The notes beneath the pieces are model-generated. The model was not told where the DNA came from. It did no database searches and was given only the letters and a program-made list of their open reading frames with translations. This document shows, in pieces, positions 16,543 to 24,424 of a stretch of DNA of 27,247 nt (position 1 is the stretch's first letter; every line of letters begins with the position of its first letter). Position numbers and translations under genes: made by a program. Location: NCBI GenBank assembly GCA_964510375.1, contig CAZEBR010000023.1, positions 1 through 27,247 on the forward strand, read 5' to 3'. Source of the DNA: CAYLJV01 sp964510375 (lineage in GTDB: Archaea; Hadarchaeota; Hadarchaeia; Hadarchaeales; JAGGTB01).

Positions 16543-18078
16543 TTACTCAATCCAGTCACGAGTTCTTTCGACAGCTCTTTGCCATCCTTGATATTGTTCG
16601 TTCCTTTTCTCTTCGGTCCAAGAAGGTTCAAACTCCCTATCAATTTTCCAATTTTTTCTTATATGATCCAAATCTTCCCAGAATCCCGTAGCTAGTCCCG
16701 CGACGTAGGCAGCTCCGAGCGCTGTGGTTTCTCTAATGTCGGGCCGTATGATTCTTTGCCCCGCAATATTTGCTTGTTGCTGGAGTAGAAAATCGTTCGC
16801 AGACATCCCTCCGTCTACCTTAAGATGCTTGAGAGAGGATCCGAGATCCGATTTCATCGCCTCCAGCACGTCCCTCGCCTGAAAGCATATTGCTTCCAGC
16901 GCTGCACGGACGATATGTTCCCGNNNNNNNNNNNNNNNNNNNNNNNNNNNNTTGACCGAACTAGTGAGCCCTACTATCATTCCTCTCGCGTTCATGTCCC
17001 AGTGGGGGGCAAACAATCCGCTAAAAGCAGGCACGAAATAAACTCCTTCGTTGCTTTCCACGGATCTGGCCAGTTCCTCGGTCTGCGCGGCGGAATCTAT
17101 CATCTGAAGGTTATTTCTAAGCCACTCGACCGCGGCTCCGGCGATGGGGATAGATCCTTCCAAGGCGTACGTGCACTCTCCGCTCTCGAGCCCGTAGGCG
17201 GGAGTGGTTATCAGTCCACTATCGGAATCGATCACTTCTTCCCCAGTATTCACGAGAACGAAACAACCCGTTCCATAGGTACCCTTGGCCTCTCCTTCAT
17301 CGAAACAAGTTTGGCCAAATAGTGCGGCTTGTTGATCCCCCAAGTCTCCACATATGGGGGCATCAATTCCGGCTGGAGCGTTTTTTGAGTGTCCATAAAA
17401 GTTTTCGTCTGAGGATGGTCTTACCTTGGGTAAAATCGATTTGGGAACTTCGAATTCCTCCAAAAGTTCCTCGTCCCAATCCAAATCCTTTAGATTCATC
17501 ATCATCGTTCTTGAAGCGTTAGTATAGTCGGTTACGTGAGCGCCGCCCTCCGTACCTCCCGTGAGATTCCATATCAACCAAGTGTCGATATTACCGAAAA
17601 TCGCCCTATTATCTTCGATTTTTCTCCTAACTGGGGGCACATTTTCTAAAATCCATCGAATTTTTGGATATGAAAAATACGTGTGAGAGCGAAGACCGGT
17701 CTTTTCTCTAATTAAGCTTTCCAGCCCTTCCTTTTCTATTCTATTACAAATTTCTCGTGTCCTTGTGTCCTGCCAAACAATCGCGTTGTAGAGAGGTTCC
17801 CCCGTTTCCGGGTCCCAGATAATAGTTGTTTCTCTCTGGTTGGTGATCCCTATAGAATTGATTTTTTGTGGATCTATTTCTTTTACCGCTTCCTTCATTA
17901 CCTCTTGAGTGTTTTCCCAAATCTCTAGTGGGTCGTGTTCCACCCACCCTGGCTCCGGATAAATTTGCTGGTGCTTCCTGTAAGCCTTTGATAAGATTTC
18001 ACCATTCTGGTTGAAAACGATGAAGCGTGATCCAGTGGTTCCTTGGTCCAAAGCTCCTACATAATCTCCTTTAGGCAT
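16543..18078 (-). CDS. glpK: Glycerol kinase, with assembly gap
   Basis: GlpK phosphorylates glycerol to sn-glycerol 3-phosphate with ATP. The roughly 511-codon frame has VGALDQGTTGSRFIVF (phosphate loop), NQRETTIIWDPETG and IVWQDTRT (glycerol binding), ICGDLGDQQAALFGQ, FAPHWDMNARG, and the C-terminal KVDGGMSANDFLLQQQANI. ATG 18078 is chosen; GTG 18087 is in frame. The start lies about 22 bases from an AT-rich TATA-like stretch, so the message may be nearly leaderless. A run of 28 N falls after GLTSSV; homologues need about one residue there, so the flanks probably abut. It is divergent from a lipase gene and next to glycerol 3-phosphate dehydrogenase, so glycerol catabolism is the likely role. 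Confidence 0.93.
   Translation of the reverse strand: MPKGDYVGALDQGTTGSRFIVFNQNGEILSKAYRKHQQIYPEPGWVEHDPLEIWENTQEVMKEAVKEIDPQKINSIGITNQRETTIIWDPETGEPLYNAIVWQDTRTREICNRIEKEGLESLIREKTGLRSHTYFSYPKIRWILENVPPVRRKIEDNRAIFGNIDTWLIWNLTGGTEGGAHVTDYTNASRTMMMNLKDLDWDEELLEEFEVPKSILPKVRPSSDENFYGHSKNAPAGIDAPICGDLGDQQAALFGQTCFDEGEAKGTYGTGCFVLVNTGEEVIDSDSGLITTPAYGLESGECTYALEGSIPIAGAAVEWLRNNLQMIDSAAQTEELARSVESNEGVYFVPAFSGLFAPHWDMNARGMIVGLTSSVXXXXXXXXXXREHIVRAALEAICFQARDVLEAMKSDLGSSLKHLKVDGGMSANDFLLQQQANIAGQRIIRPDIRETTALGAAYVAGLATGFWEDLDHIRKNWKIDREFEPSWTEEKRNEQYQGWQRAVERTRDWIE
16924..16951. other. Assembly gap (28 N) inside glpK
   Basis: The run adds ten undefined codons between GLTSSV and REHIVRA. In glycerol kinases these flanks are separated by about one residue, so little or no real sequence is missing. 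Confidence 0.9.
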
Positions 18079-18140
18079 TTTATACACGTTATTTTTAATA
18101 TTGATGCTAAATTTTTAAGTTTGAAGTCTTAAGTTAGTTG
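18079..18140. promoter_or_regulatory. Divergent promoter region between glpK and the lipase gene
   Basis: A 62-base AT-rich spacer. AAATTTTTAAG (18109-18119) is centred about 27 bases before the lipase ATG at 18141, which fits a leaderless message. The minus-strand TATA for glpK is probably in ATTTTTAATATT (about 18091-18102). A shared region suggests the two genes are regulated together. Confidence 0.5.
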
Positions 18141-19085
18141 ATGGTGCGTATGAGGTCGGAAGAATTTAGATTAGAATCTAATGAAGCCTCAGTTTTTGTT
18201 TATAATTGGTTGCCAGAGGTAAATGAGGAAGTAAAAGGTTTAGTACAAATATCTCACGGAATGGCGGAACATGCAGGCAGATATCGTAAATTTGCAAATG
18301 AGTTAACTGATTCAAATTACGTCGTTTATGCTAATGATCATCGGGGACACGGAAAAACGGCCGGTTCTGCGGATAAATTGGGACATTTCGCCGACGAGGG
18401 CGGTTGGGATTTAGTGGTGCAAGATATGCATAATCTGACCGACTTGATGAAAGAGGAACATCCAGACATTCCAATTTTTCTTTTTGGCCACAGCATGGGG
18501 TCGTTCTTGGCTAGGGATTTCATCTCCAGATACGGCGAAGAGATAGATGGCACGATACTCTCGGGAACCTCGGGAGATCCTGGACCTTTAGCAGATATAC
18601 TAATAATGATAGCAAAAATCCAATCTCTCTTCAAAGGAAGAAAATCCAAAAGCACTTTTTTGAATAACCTAGTGTTCGGTCAGTACAACGAATCTTTCAG
18701 TCCAAACAGGACTGATTTTGACTGGTTGAGTAGAGATCAAACGGAAGTGGATAAATATATTGAAGATTCCTATTGCGGCCGAGAACCTTCAGCCGGGTTT
18801 TTCATAGACTTGTTCGAAGGTTTGAAGAAAATACATCGAGAAGAGAACATCGAGAAGATACCCAAAGAATTGCCGATTTTGCTAATTTCTGGAGAAAGGG
18901 ACCCGGTTGGGGGGTTTAAGGAGGGGGTTTTGGAAGTTTACGAGTTATATGATGAAGCCGGGATTAAGGATATATCTCGAAAATTTTACGGGGGCGCTAG
19001 GCACGAACTGTTACACGAGACAAACACGGATCAAGTTATCGAAGATGTAATAGAATGGATGGATGACCGCGTTTCTCAAAAATAA
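18141..19085 (+). CDS. Monoacylglycerol lipase-like alpha/beta hydrolase
   Basis: A 314-residue soluble hydrolase of the PldB/monoglyceride lipase group. It has VQISHGMAEHAGRY (oxyanion and cap entry, residues 35-48), YANDHRGHGKTAG, the nucleophile elbow GHSMGS with Ser118, SGERDPVGG with the likely catalytic Asp254, and GGARHELLHE with His288. These enzymes release glycerol and a fatty acid from monoacylglycerols, or act on lysophospholipids. It shares a promoter region with glycerol kinase and is followed 20 bases later by the glycerol 3-phosphate dehydrogenase, so release of glycerol for the neighbouring enzymes is a reasonable role. ATG 18141 is chosen; TTG 18138 and ATG 18150 are also in frame. 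An archaeal host makes the fatty-ester substrate probably external. Esterase of another specificity is possible. Confidence 0.8.
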   Translation: MVRMRSEEFRLESNEASVFVYNWLPEVNEEVKGLVQISHGMAEHAGRYRKFANELTDSNYVVYANDHRGHGKTAGSADKLGHFADEGGWDLVVQDMHNLTDLMKEEHPDIPIFLFGHSMGSFLARDFISRYGEEIDGTILSGTSGDPGPLADILIMIAKIQSLFKGRKSKSTFLNNLVFGQYNESFSPNRTDFDWLSRDQTEVDKYIEDSYCGREPSAGFFIDLFEGLKKIHREENIEKIPKELPILLISGERDPVGGFKEGVLEVYELYDEAGIKDISRKFYGGARHELLHETNTDQVIEDVIEWMDDRVSQK

Positions 19086-19105
19086 GGATATAGGTGGATA
19101 AAGCT

Positions 19106-20620
19106 ATGAAAAAGGTAGGAATAGTAGGAGCGGGTATTTCAGGCAGTGCTATAGCCCGTACCCTCAGTAAGTACGATAATCTTGAAATCCATTTGATAGA
19201 AAAGGAGCCGGACGTAGGGTGGGGTGCCTCGAAGGCAAATACCGGTATCATACATCCGGGGCATGAGGATGATCCGGAAAAGCACCCGCTTAGGGCAAAA
19301 TTCTGTGTTGAAGGAAACAGGCTGTGGCATCGGTGGGCGGAGGAGCTCGATATTCCGGTAAGTTGGCCGGGTGAATTAATGATAGCCACGGATGAAGACG
19401 ATTATTCCGTTCTGAGAAAGTATCTGGAGTTGGGCAAGGAGAACGGAGTACCTGAACTTCGAATCATCGATGAAGATCAACTCCGATCACTCGAGCCTAA
19501 TGCGAGCCCCGATGCGATTGGTGCACTGTGGGGCCCCACAGCGGGTTTGATCGAACCGTGGGAAGCTATAATCGCACTCGTCGAAAACGCCGTGGACAAT
19601 GGGGTTAAGACTCATCTAAGTACGGAGGTGGAGGATGTAAGGATCAGAAACGGCGAAATCGAGAGCGTTCAGACCGATAGGGGCTCGATCAATTTGGATA
19701 TTCTGATAAACGCAGCGGGGCTTTACGCGGATGAAATTTCTAAGATGGCCGGAGCCGACGATTTCGATATCTATCCTAGGAAGGGTCAGTATTATCTCTT
19801 TGACGATGAAGCCGAGCCCAAGGTTGATAGGATTGTCCATCCGACCCCGACCCCGAAGACGAAGGGAGTTTATGCAACGCAAACAGTTGAAGGAAATCTC
19901 ATGCTCGGGCCGACCGCTCAGGATCTGTCTATGGATGAGAAGGATGAGAGGTCTACTTCCGAAGAGGGTTTGGAATTCGTTTGGAATTGGTCCGAGAAGC
20001 TATTGAAGGACCTTCCGTCGAAAGAAAGGGTTGCCAAAACCTTCAGCGGGTTAAGACCCGAGCCACCCGGGGGGAAGTATCGGATTGATGCCTACTCCGA
20101 CCCCTGGGGATTTGTAAACGTTGCGGGAATCCGATCTCCCGGATTTGCTTCGGCCCCCGCCGTCGCGAAGTACGTCAAGGGGGAGTTACTGGAGAAGAAA
20201 CTGGATCTGAGGTTGAAGGAAAAAGATGATTGGAATCCCTATCGGGATGGAATCGAACGATTTTCGGAATGTTCGACCGAACGGCAAAGAGAGTTAATCG
20301 ATAAAGATGACGACTACGGGAAGGTAGTGTGCATGTGTAAGGAGGTCACGGAAGCCGAAATTCGAGAGGCGATTTCCAGAATGGATAAGATTGGGATTGA
20401 GGAGAAGACCTTGGATGGTTTGAAGTTCAGGACGTTGGCAATGTTTGGTTTCTGTCAGGGATCCTTTTGTAGGTTGAGATTGGCCAGAATACTCTCCGAG
20501 GAGATAGGGGAACCCGTCTGGAACGTCACGATGAGGGGGGAAGGATCGGAATACGGCATAGGGGACGTAAAGGTTCTACAGAACTCGGACTCCTGTGGAG
20601 GGGAGAACTTTGAGTTTTGA
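19106..20620 (+). CDS. glpA: FAD-dependent glycerol-3-phosphate dehydrogenase with BFD-type [2Fe-2S] domain
   Basis: This enzyme oxidises glycerol 3-phosphate to dihydroxyacetone phosphate. The 504-residue protein starts with the FAD-binding GIVGAGISGSAIAR (GxGxxG at 8-13), has KANTGIIHPGHEDDP, LINAAGLYADEI and the C-terminal FAD contact FVNVAGIRSPGFASAPA. A BFD-like [2Fe-2S] domain follows with Cys409, Cys411, Cys450 and Cys455 (VVCMCKEVTEAEI, FCQGSFC). This layout is that of the Thermotoga-type GlpA, different from the short LhgO oxidase. ATG 19106 has AGGTGG eight bases upstream; GTG 19094 is in frame. The next two genes overlap it or each other and probably form one operon. Confidence 0.9.
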   Translation: MKKVGIVGAGISGSAIARTLSKYDNLEIHLIEKEPDVGWGASKANTGIIHPGHEDDPEKHPLRAKFCVEGNRLWHRWAEELDIPVSWPGELMIATDEDDYSVLRKYLELGKENGVPELRIIDEDQLRSLEPNASPDAIGALWGPTAGLIEPWEAIIALVENAVDNGVKTHLSTEVEDVRIRNGEIESVQTDRGSINLDILINAAGLYADEISKMAGADDFDIYPRKGQYYLFDDEAEPKVDRIVHPTPTPKTKGVYATQTVEGNLMLGPTAQDLSMDEKDERSTSEEGLEFVWNWSEKLLKDLPSKERVAKTFSGLRPEPPGGKYRIDAYSDPWGFVNVAGIRSPGFASAPAVAKYVKGELLEKKLDLRLKEKDDWNPYRDGIERFSECSTERQRELIDKDDDYGKVVCMCKEVTEAEIREAISRMDKIGIEEKTLDGLKFRTLAMFGFCQGSFCRLRLARILSEEIGEPVWNVTMRGEGSEYGIGDVKVLQNSDSCGGENFEF

Positions 20621-21860
20621 TTATGACACGGTGGTTATAGGGGGTGGACCAGCCGGACTGGCCGGGGCAGCAAAGTTGAAGGAACGAGGCTTGGACCCTT
20701 TGATCATCGAAAATAGCGAAAGGATCGGCGGTATTCCAGTCCAATGTGCACATCCTGGATTCGGATTATTCTATTTTGAGGAGGATTTAACCGGCTCCGA
20801 GTTTTCTCAGAGGTTGATTGAAAGGGTGAGGGAATTGGAAATCGAGTATATCACTGAAGCTCACGTCACAAAGATAACTCAGAGTTCCGATATAAAAAAG
20901 ATCGTCAAGGTGATTACGCGCGACGGGGTATCCGAGATAAGTACGCCTACCATAATCTACTCCACCGGGGCCAGGGAGAGACATATCCACGAAACAGGTA
21001 TTACGGGTGACAGGGTAAGCGGTATTTTCACGGCGGGTGAGACGCAGACTATGATGGATATTTACGGGATTATGCCCGGAAAGGAGATCGTTGTCGTGGG
21101 TTCGGGGGACGTCGGCCTGATCATGGCCAGAAGGTTCGCTCTTGAGGGTGCCGAGGTCAAGGGGGTCATGGAGATGCTTCCGTATCCCGGGGGTCTCGCT
21201 CGGAATATCTCTCAATGTCTTCGTGATTTTAATATTCCCCTCCGCAAGCAAAAGGCCGTTAAATCAGTTAAAGGGGATAAGAGGGTCGAGAAAGTTGTAA
21301 CTAGGGAGATTGACGACGACCTGCAACCTATCCCCGGTACGGAGGAAGAGATCGAGTGCGATACCGTGGTTTTGGCCACCGGTTTAATTCCGTATATCGA
21401 GAAGTTGAAGGATTTGAATGTGTTAACCGACCCGGTCACGCGAGGGCCGGTCGTAAATGAGTATTTAGAAACTAGTATTCCCGGAATCTTCGTTGCAGGC
21501 AATGCCTTGACGATTAATGATTATGTCGATTACGTGGCGGATCAGGGTGAATTGGCGGCGGAGGGGGCGAGTGCCTACGTGGAAAATGGGAGTCCGGGAG
21601 TTCCTACCGAAAGCTGGAAGTCCGTGGAGAGGGGAAGAAACATCCGCTTTGTGGTACCCCACTATGTGAGCGGGGAAAAGGACGTTACTCTTTACGCTAG
21701 GGCGGAGGAACCTGAGCCTCAGATTAAAGTGGGCATCGAAGAAATCGGATTCGAGACCGATAGAACTTCAGTTACGCCAGGTGAAATGATTAAGATCGAA
21801 TTGAGCAAGGAAGAGATCAGAAGGGGGGACGATGAGCTAACCTTGGGGGTATTTCGATGA
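20610..21860 (+). CDS. FAD/NAD(P)-dependent oxidoreductase, partner of glycerol-3-phosphate dehydrogenase
   Basis: A 416-residue flavoprotein of the pyridine nucleotide-disulfide oxidoreductase fold. It has VVIGGGPAGLAGAAKL (FAD, residues 8-23), IGGIPVQCAHPGFGLFYF, the NAD(P) motif EIVVVGSGDVGLIMAR near 160, and IPGIFVAGNALTI near the end. It lacks the CxxC of thioredoxin reductase. Genes of this type sit between GlpA and DUF1667 genes in Thermotoga and Clostridia, and this order is the same here. It probably passes electrons between the dehydrogenase and NAD(P). TTG 20610 is chosen because GGAGGGGA lies about five bases upstream; it overlaps glpA by 11 bases. GTG 20595 is in frame. Its exact physiological partner is inferred from context. 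Confidence 0.82.
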   Translation: MSFDYDTVVIGGGPAGLAGAAKLKERGLDPLIIENSERIGGIPVQCAHPGFGLFYFEEDLTGSEFSQRLIERVRELEIEYITEAHVTKITQSSDIKKIVKVITRDGVSEISTPTIIYSTGARERHIHETGITGDRVSGIFTAGETQTMMDIYGIMPGKEIVVVGSGDVGLIMARRFALEGAEVKGVMEMLPYPGGLARNISQCLRDFNIPLRKQKAVKSVKGDKRVEKVVTREIDDDLQPIPGTEEEIECDTVVLATGLIPYIEKLKDLNVLTDPVTRGPVVNEYLETSIPGIFVAGNALTINDYVDYVADQGELAAEGASAYVENGSPGVPTESWKSVERGRNIRFVVPHYVSGEKDVTLYARAEEPEPQIKVGIEEIGFETDRTSVTPGEMIKIELSKEEIRRGDDELTLGVFR

Positions 21861-22219
21861 CTGAGGAGACCAGGGAAGTAACCTGTATCATGTGTCCGAG
21901 GGGATGTAAGGTGAGAGTCACGATGGAGGGCGGAGAAGTTAAAGAAGTGAAAGGAAACGCTTGTGAGCAGGGTAGAGAATTTGCGGTTGAAGAGGTGAAG
22001 TCGCCCAGCCGAACCGTTATGAGTGTGGTGAAGTGTGAGAGGGGAGAAATACCGACGGTATCAGTCAAAACGAGTGAGCCAGTGCCCAAGGAAAAGATGA
22101 AAGACGTTATGAAAGCTATCTCGGATTTGAAAGTGGAGGGTCCGGTGGATATCGGGGACAAGGTGGTAGAAAACGTTGCAGATACGGACTCCGATATAGT
22201 GGTTACCAGACCCGCCTGA
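21857..22219 (+). CDS. DUF1667 family cysteine-rich protein
   Basis: A 120-residue protein with an N-terminal cysteine cluster (EVTCIMCPRGCKVRV: C10, C13, C17) and GNACEQGREFAVEEV (C36), plus C60. The pattern CxxCxxxC resembles the iron-sulfur site at the start of molybdopterin oxidoreductases and is typical of DUF1667. It starts inside the stop of the oxidoreductase (ATGA overlap), so translation is probably coupled. In Thermotoga and Clostridia it is the third gene after glpA and the FAD oxidoreductase, and it may carry electrons within their complex. The cluster and role have not been shown for the family as far as I know. RTVMSVVKCERGEIPTVSVKTS is the conserved middle. Confidence 0.88.
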   Translation: MTEETREVTCIMCPRGCKVRVTMEGGEVKEVKGNACEQGREFAVEEVKSPSRTVMSVVKCERGEIPTVSVKTSEPVPKEKMKDVMKAISDLKVEGPVDIGDKVVENVADTDSDIVVTRPA

Positions 22220-22352
22220 ATTTTAGTGTATTAAAGACCTTTGGAGGATTATTCGGAAACAATATTTTTACTACCCGAGGAGAGACAATTGAAAGAACAT
22301 GTCGACCTAGAAAGTCGAGCGAATGTCAAAAAAATGTAAGCTGGGTGAAAAT
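22220..22352 (+). promoter_or_regulatory. Leader region of the aspartate kinase gene
   Basis: It holds a possible TATA (CAATATTTTTA, 22260-22270) about 85 bases before the kinase start. A strong GAGGAGAG (22277-22284) precedes a small frame, TTG 22289 to TAA 22337-22339 (MKEHVDLESRANVKKM), which ends 13 bases before the kinase ATG. Whether this frame is translated is unknown. Confidence 0.35.
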
Positions 22353-23756
22353 ATGTTCTTGACGATTAAATTCGGAGGCGAAACCGTAGGCAACGGTCAG
22401 AGGGTCCGTAACATGGCGCGGTTCCTAAAGGACCGGAAAGACAGGGGTGACGATTTCGTAGTCGTTACCTCCGCGATGGCGGGTGATACTGACGAGCTTC
22501 TGTCAGCGGCGAGGGAAGTTATCGGGGAGGACGGTGAAGCCGATATATCGGGAATTTTGGACCGTATTAAGGAAAAGCACGTTACCGCGTGCCGGGATGC
22601 GATCGAAAATCGGGAGATTGTTTCTCGGACTATCGATGACGTCGAGAAAGAAATCCGGGAACTGGGAAAGATTTTCGAGGAAATCGAGGACCGGAAGGAA
22701 CTTTCGCCCAGCCTTCAGGACCTGATCATGTCCTTCGGCGAACGCCTGACGGCTCCGATACTATCCGGGGCCCTTCGGGATTTTGGCCTGTCCACGGACT
22801 GTCTTACCGGATTCGAGGCCGGGATCGTCACCGATGACAACCATTTGGACGCTCACCCCCTTCTCGAAAAGACCCGACGTCAGATAGAGGAGAGACTGGG
22901 CGATAGAATTGAGGAAGGCGTAGTTCCGGTCGTAACGGGCTTTATTGCCTCCACAGAAGACGGGGAGATAACCACTATGGGCCGGGGGAGTTCCGATTAC
23001 TCGGCCTCCCTGATCGGGTCAGTACTCGGGGCGGACGAGATCTGGATCATGAGCGATGTGGACGGCATAATGACGACTGACCCCGAAATAGAGCCCGAGG
23101 CGCGGGTCATAGACAGGCTCTCTTACCTGGAAGCCACGGAGATGTCGCACTTCGGCGCCGAGGTTCTCAACCCGAAAACGCTGGAACCCGCTATGGACGA
23201 GAACATCCCCGTCCGCGTGAAGAACGCTTTCGATGCGGAAGAAGAGGGTACCCTCATCGTCAGCAAATCCGAGAAGATACAGGAGATAGTTAAGTCCATC
23301 ACCGCAACTTTGAAGGTTTCCGTCGTGACGGTGGGCGGTCCGAGCATGATAGGCACGATCGGCGTCGCTGCGGAGGTGCTGAAGACCTTGGAAGAGGCGG
23401 GGATAAAGGTATTGATGATCTCCCAGAGCTCCTCGCAGACGAACATCAGTTTCGTCGTCAAAAGGGATCAGCTGAAGGAGACCCTGAGCGTCCTCCGGAA
23501 GGAGTTCGAGGACCGCCATGTGGACTGGCGGATAGACCTCGATGAAAAGGCGAGCATAATCGCGGTAGTCGGGGCCGGGATGAAGGGAACCCCGGGGGTG
23601 GCCGGCAGGGTGTTCAGCACGATGGGCGAAAACGGCGTCAACATACTGATGATAGCGCAGGGTTCCTCCGAGCTGAATATTTCTTTTGCGGTCGAAGAAG
23701 AAGATGCCGAGGATGCGGTTAAAGCCCTCCACCGAGAATTCGGGCTTGGTTCGTAG
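22353..23756 (+). CDS. lysC: Aspartate kinase
   Basis: Aspartate kinase phosphorylates aspartate with ATP, the entry to lysine, threonine and methionine. The 467-residue protein has TIKFGGETVGNG at the N-terminus (Lys6), VVVTSAMAGDTDELL, LSFGERL-type IMSFGERLTAPI, TGFIASTEDGEITTMGRGSSDYSA, and EIWIMSDVDGIMTTDP. Two ACT domains follow (about 320-395 and 400-465) for allosteric control, with VLMISQSSSQTNISFVV and NILMIAQGSSELNISFAV. ATG 22353 is chosen because GGGTGA is five bases upstream and the N-terminus is normal; ATG 22323 is in frame. The stop is TAG. The gene ends 15 bases before the second copy of the 27-bp repeat. Confidence 0.95.
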   Translation: MFLTIKFGGETVGNGQRVRNMARFLKDRKDRGDDFVVVTSAMAGDTDELLSAAREVIGEDGEADISGILDRIKEKHVTACRDAIENREIVSRTIDDVEKEIRELGKIFEEIEDRKELSPSLQDLIMSFGERLTAPILSGALRDFGLSTDCLTGFEAGIVTDDNHLDAHPLLEKTRRQIEERLGDRIEEGVVPVVTGFIASTEDGEITTMGRGSSDYSASLIGSVLGADEIWIMSDVDGIMTTDPEIEPEARVIDRLSYLEATEMSHFGAEVLNPKTLEPAMDENIPVRVKNAFDAEEEGTLIVSKSEKIQEIVKSITATLKVSVVTVGGPSMIGTIGVAAEVLKTLEEAGIKVLMISQSSSQTNISFVVKRDQLKETLSVLRKEFEDRHVDWRIDLDEKASIIAVVGAGMKGTPGVAGRVFSTMGENGVNILMIAQGSSELNISFAVEEEDAEDAVKALHREFGLGS

Positions 23757-23770
23757 GTTTTCCTGAACGA

Positions 23771-23797
23771 TATTTTTTGTTATGGGTGTAACAAAAA
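23771..23797 (-). repeat. 27-bp repeat, copy 2 (inverted relative to copy 1)
   Basis: Identical over all 27 bases to 13871-13897 read on the opposite strand. The plus strand shows TTTTTTGTTA, loop TGGGTG, TAACAAAAA. It lies between aspartate kinase and the convergent isomerase operon. The run of six T on the plus strand could also help end the kinase message. Confidence 0.85.
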
Positions 23798-23910
23798 TTG
23801 GAATGTTGTTTTTTCATAATTATATTTGTCTCTGGCGGCTACATCCATATCTCAAATATCTATTTGTCAGAAAGACGCTGGGATCTCTCAGGAGACGAGA
23901 ACTCGGCGGG

Positions 23911-24423
23911 TCATTCTTCCCACTGGAACTTTCCCTTCTTCTTGTACTGCTCGACCAGACCGCCGTCTTCCAGTATCTGGAGCAGGAAGTCCGGCAAGGG
24001 GTCCACGTCAAAGGTCAGGTCCTTGGTAAGGTTCTCCACCTTCCCGGCCTCGAGGTCTACCCTCAGCCTGTCACCCTCGTCGGTCCTTTCCGGGATTTCC
24101 TCGCTCTCTATGACGGGAATCCCTACGTTTATCGCATTTCTGAAGAATATCCTCGCGAAGAACTTTGATATGATGGCGCTCACGCCGAGCTCCTTCAGTA
24201 CCTGCGGCGCCTGTTCCCTGCTGGATCCGCAACCGAAGTTTTCCCCAGCGACGATTACGTCCCCCTCGTTCACCTTCTCGGCAAATTTGGGATCGGCCGC
24301 CTCCATGGCGTGCTCCGCAAGCTTGCTCATGTCGCTGATCTTGAACTTGTATTTGCCGGCAATTATGGTGTCCGTGCTCACGTCGTCCCCGAACTTCCAC
24401 ACGTTTCCTTCGGAAGTCTCCAT
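23911..24423 (-). CDS. Aconitase/isopropylmalate isomerase-type small subunit (second LeuD paralogue)
   Basis: A 170-residue swivelling domain with FGDDVSTDTIIAGKY (about 11-25), GENFGCGSSREQAPQVL, FFARIFFRNAINVGIP and a C-terminal FLLQILEDGGLVEQY. The loop after the conserved Gly reads KYKFK, not YLRT (homoaconitase) and not the YLID of the paralogue at 1359-1835. A Lys in this loop could bind an extra carboxylate. It follows the large subunit by one base and ends an operon with citrate synthase. I infer it dehydrates and rehydrates citrate to isocitrate, but the family alone would suggest isopropylmalate or homoaconitate. The start ATG follows the large subunit TAG almost directly. Confidence 0.85.
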   Translation of the reverse strand: METSEGNVWKFGDDVSTDTIIAGKYKFKISDMSKLAEHAMEAADPKFAEKVNEGDVIVAGENFGCGSSREQAPQVLKELGVSAIISKFFARIFFRNAINVGIPVIESEEIPERTDEGDRLRVDLEAGKVENLTKDLTFDVDPLPDFLLQILEDGGLVEQYKKKGKFQWEE

Positions 24424-24424
24424 C

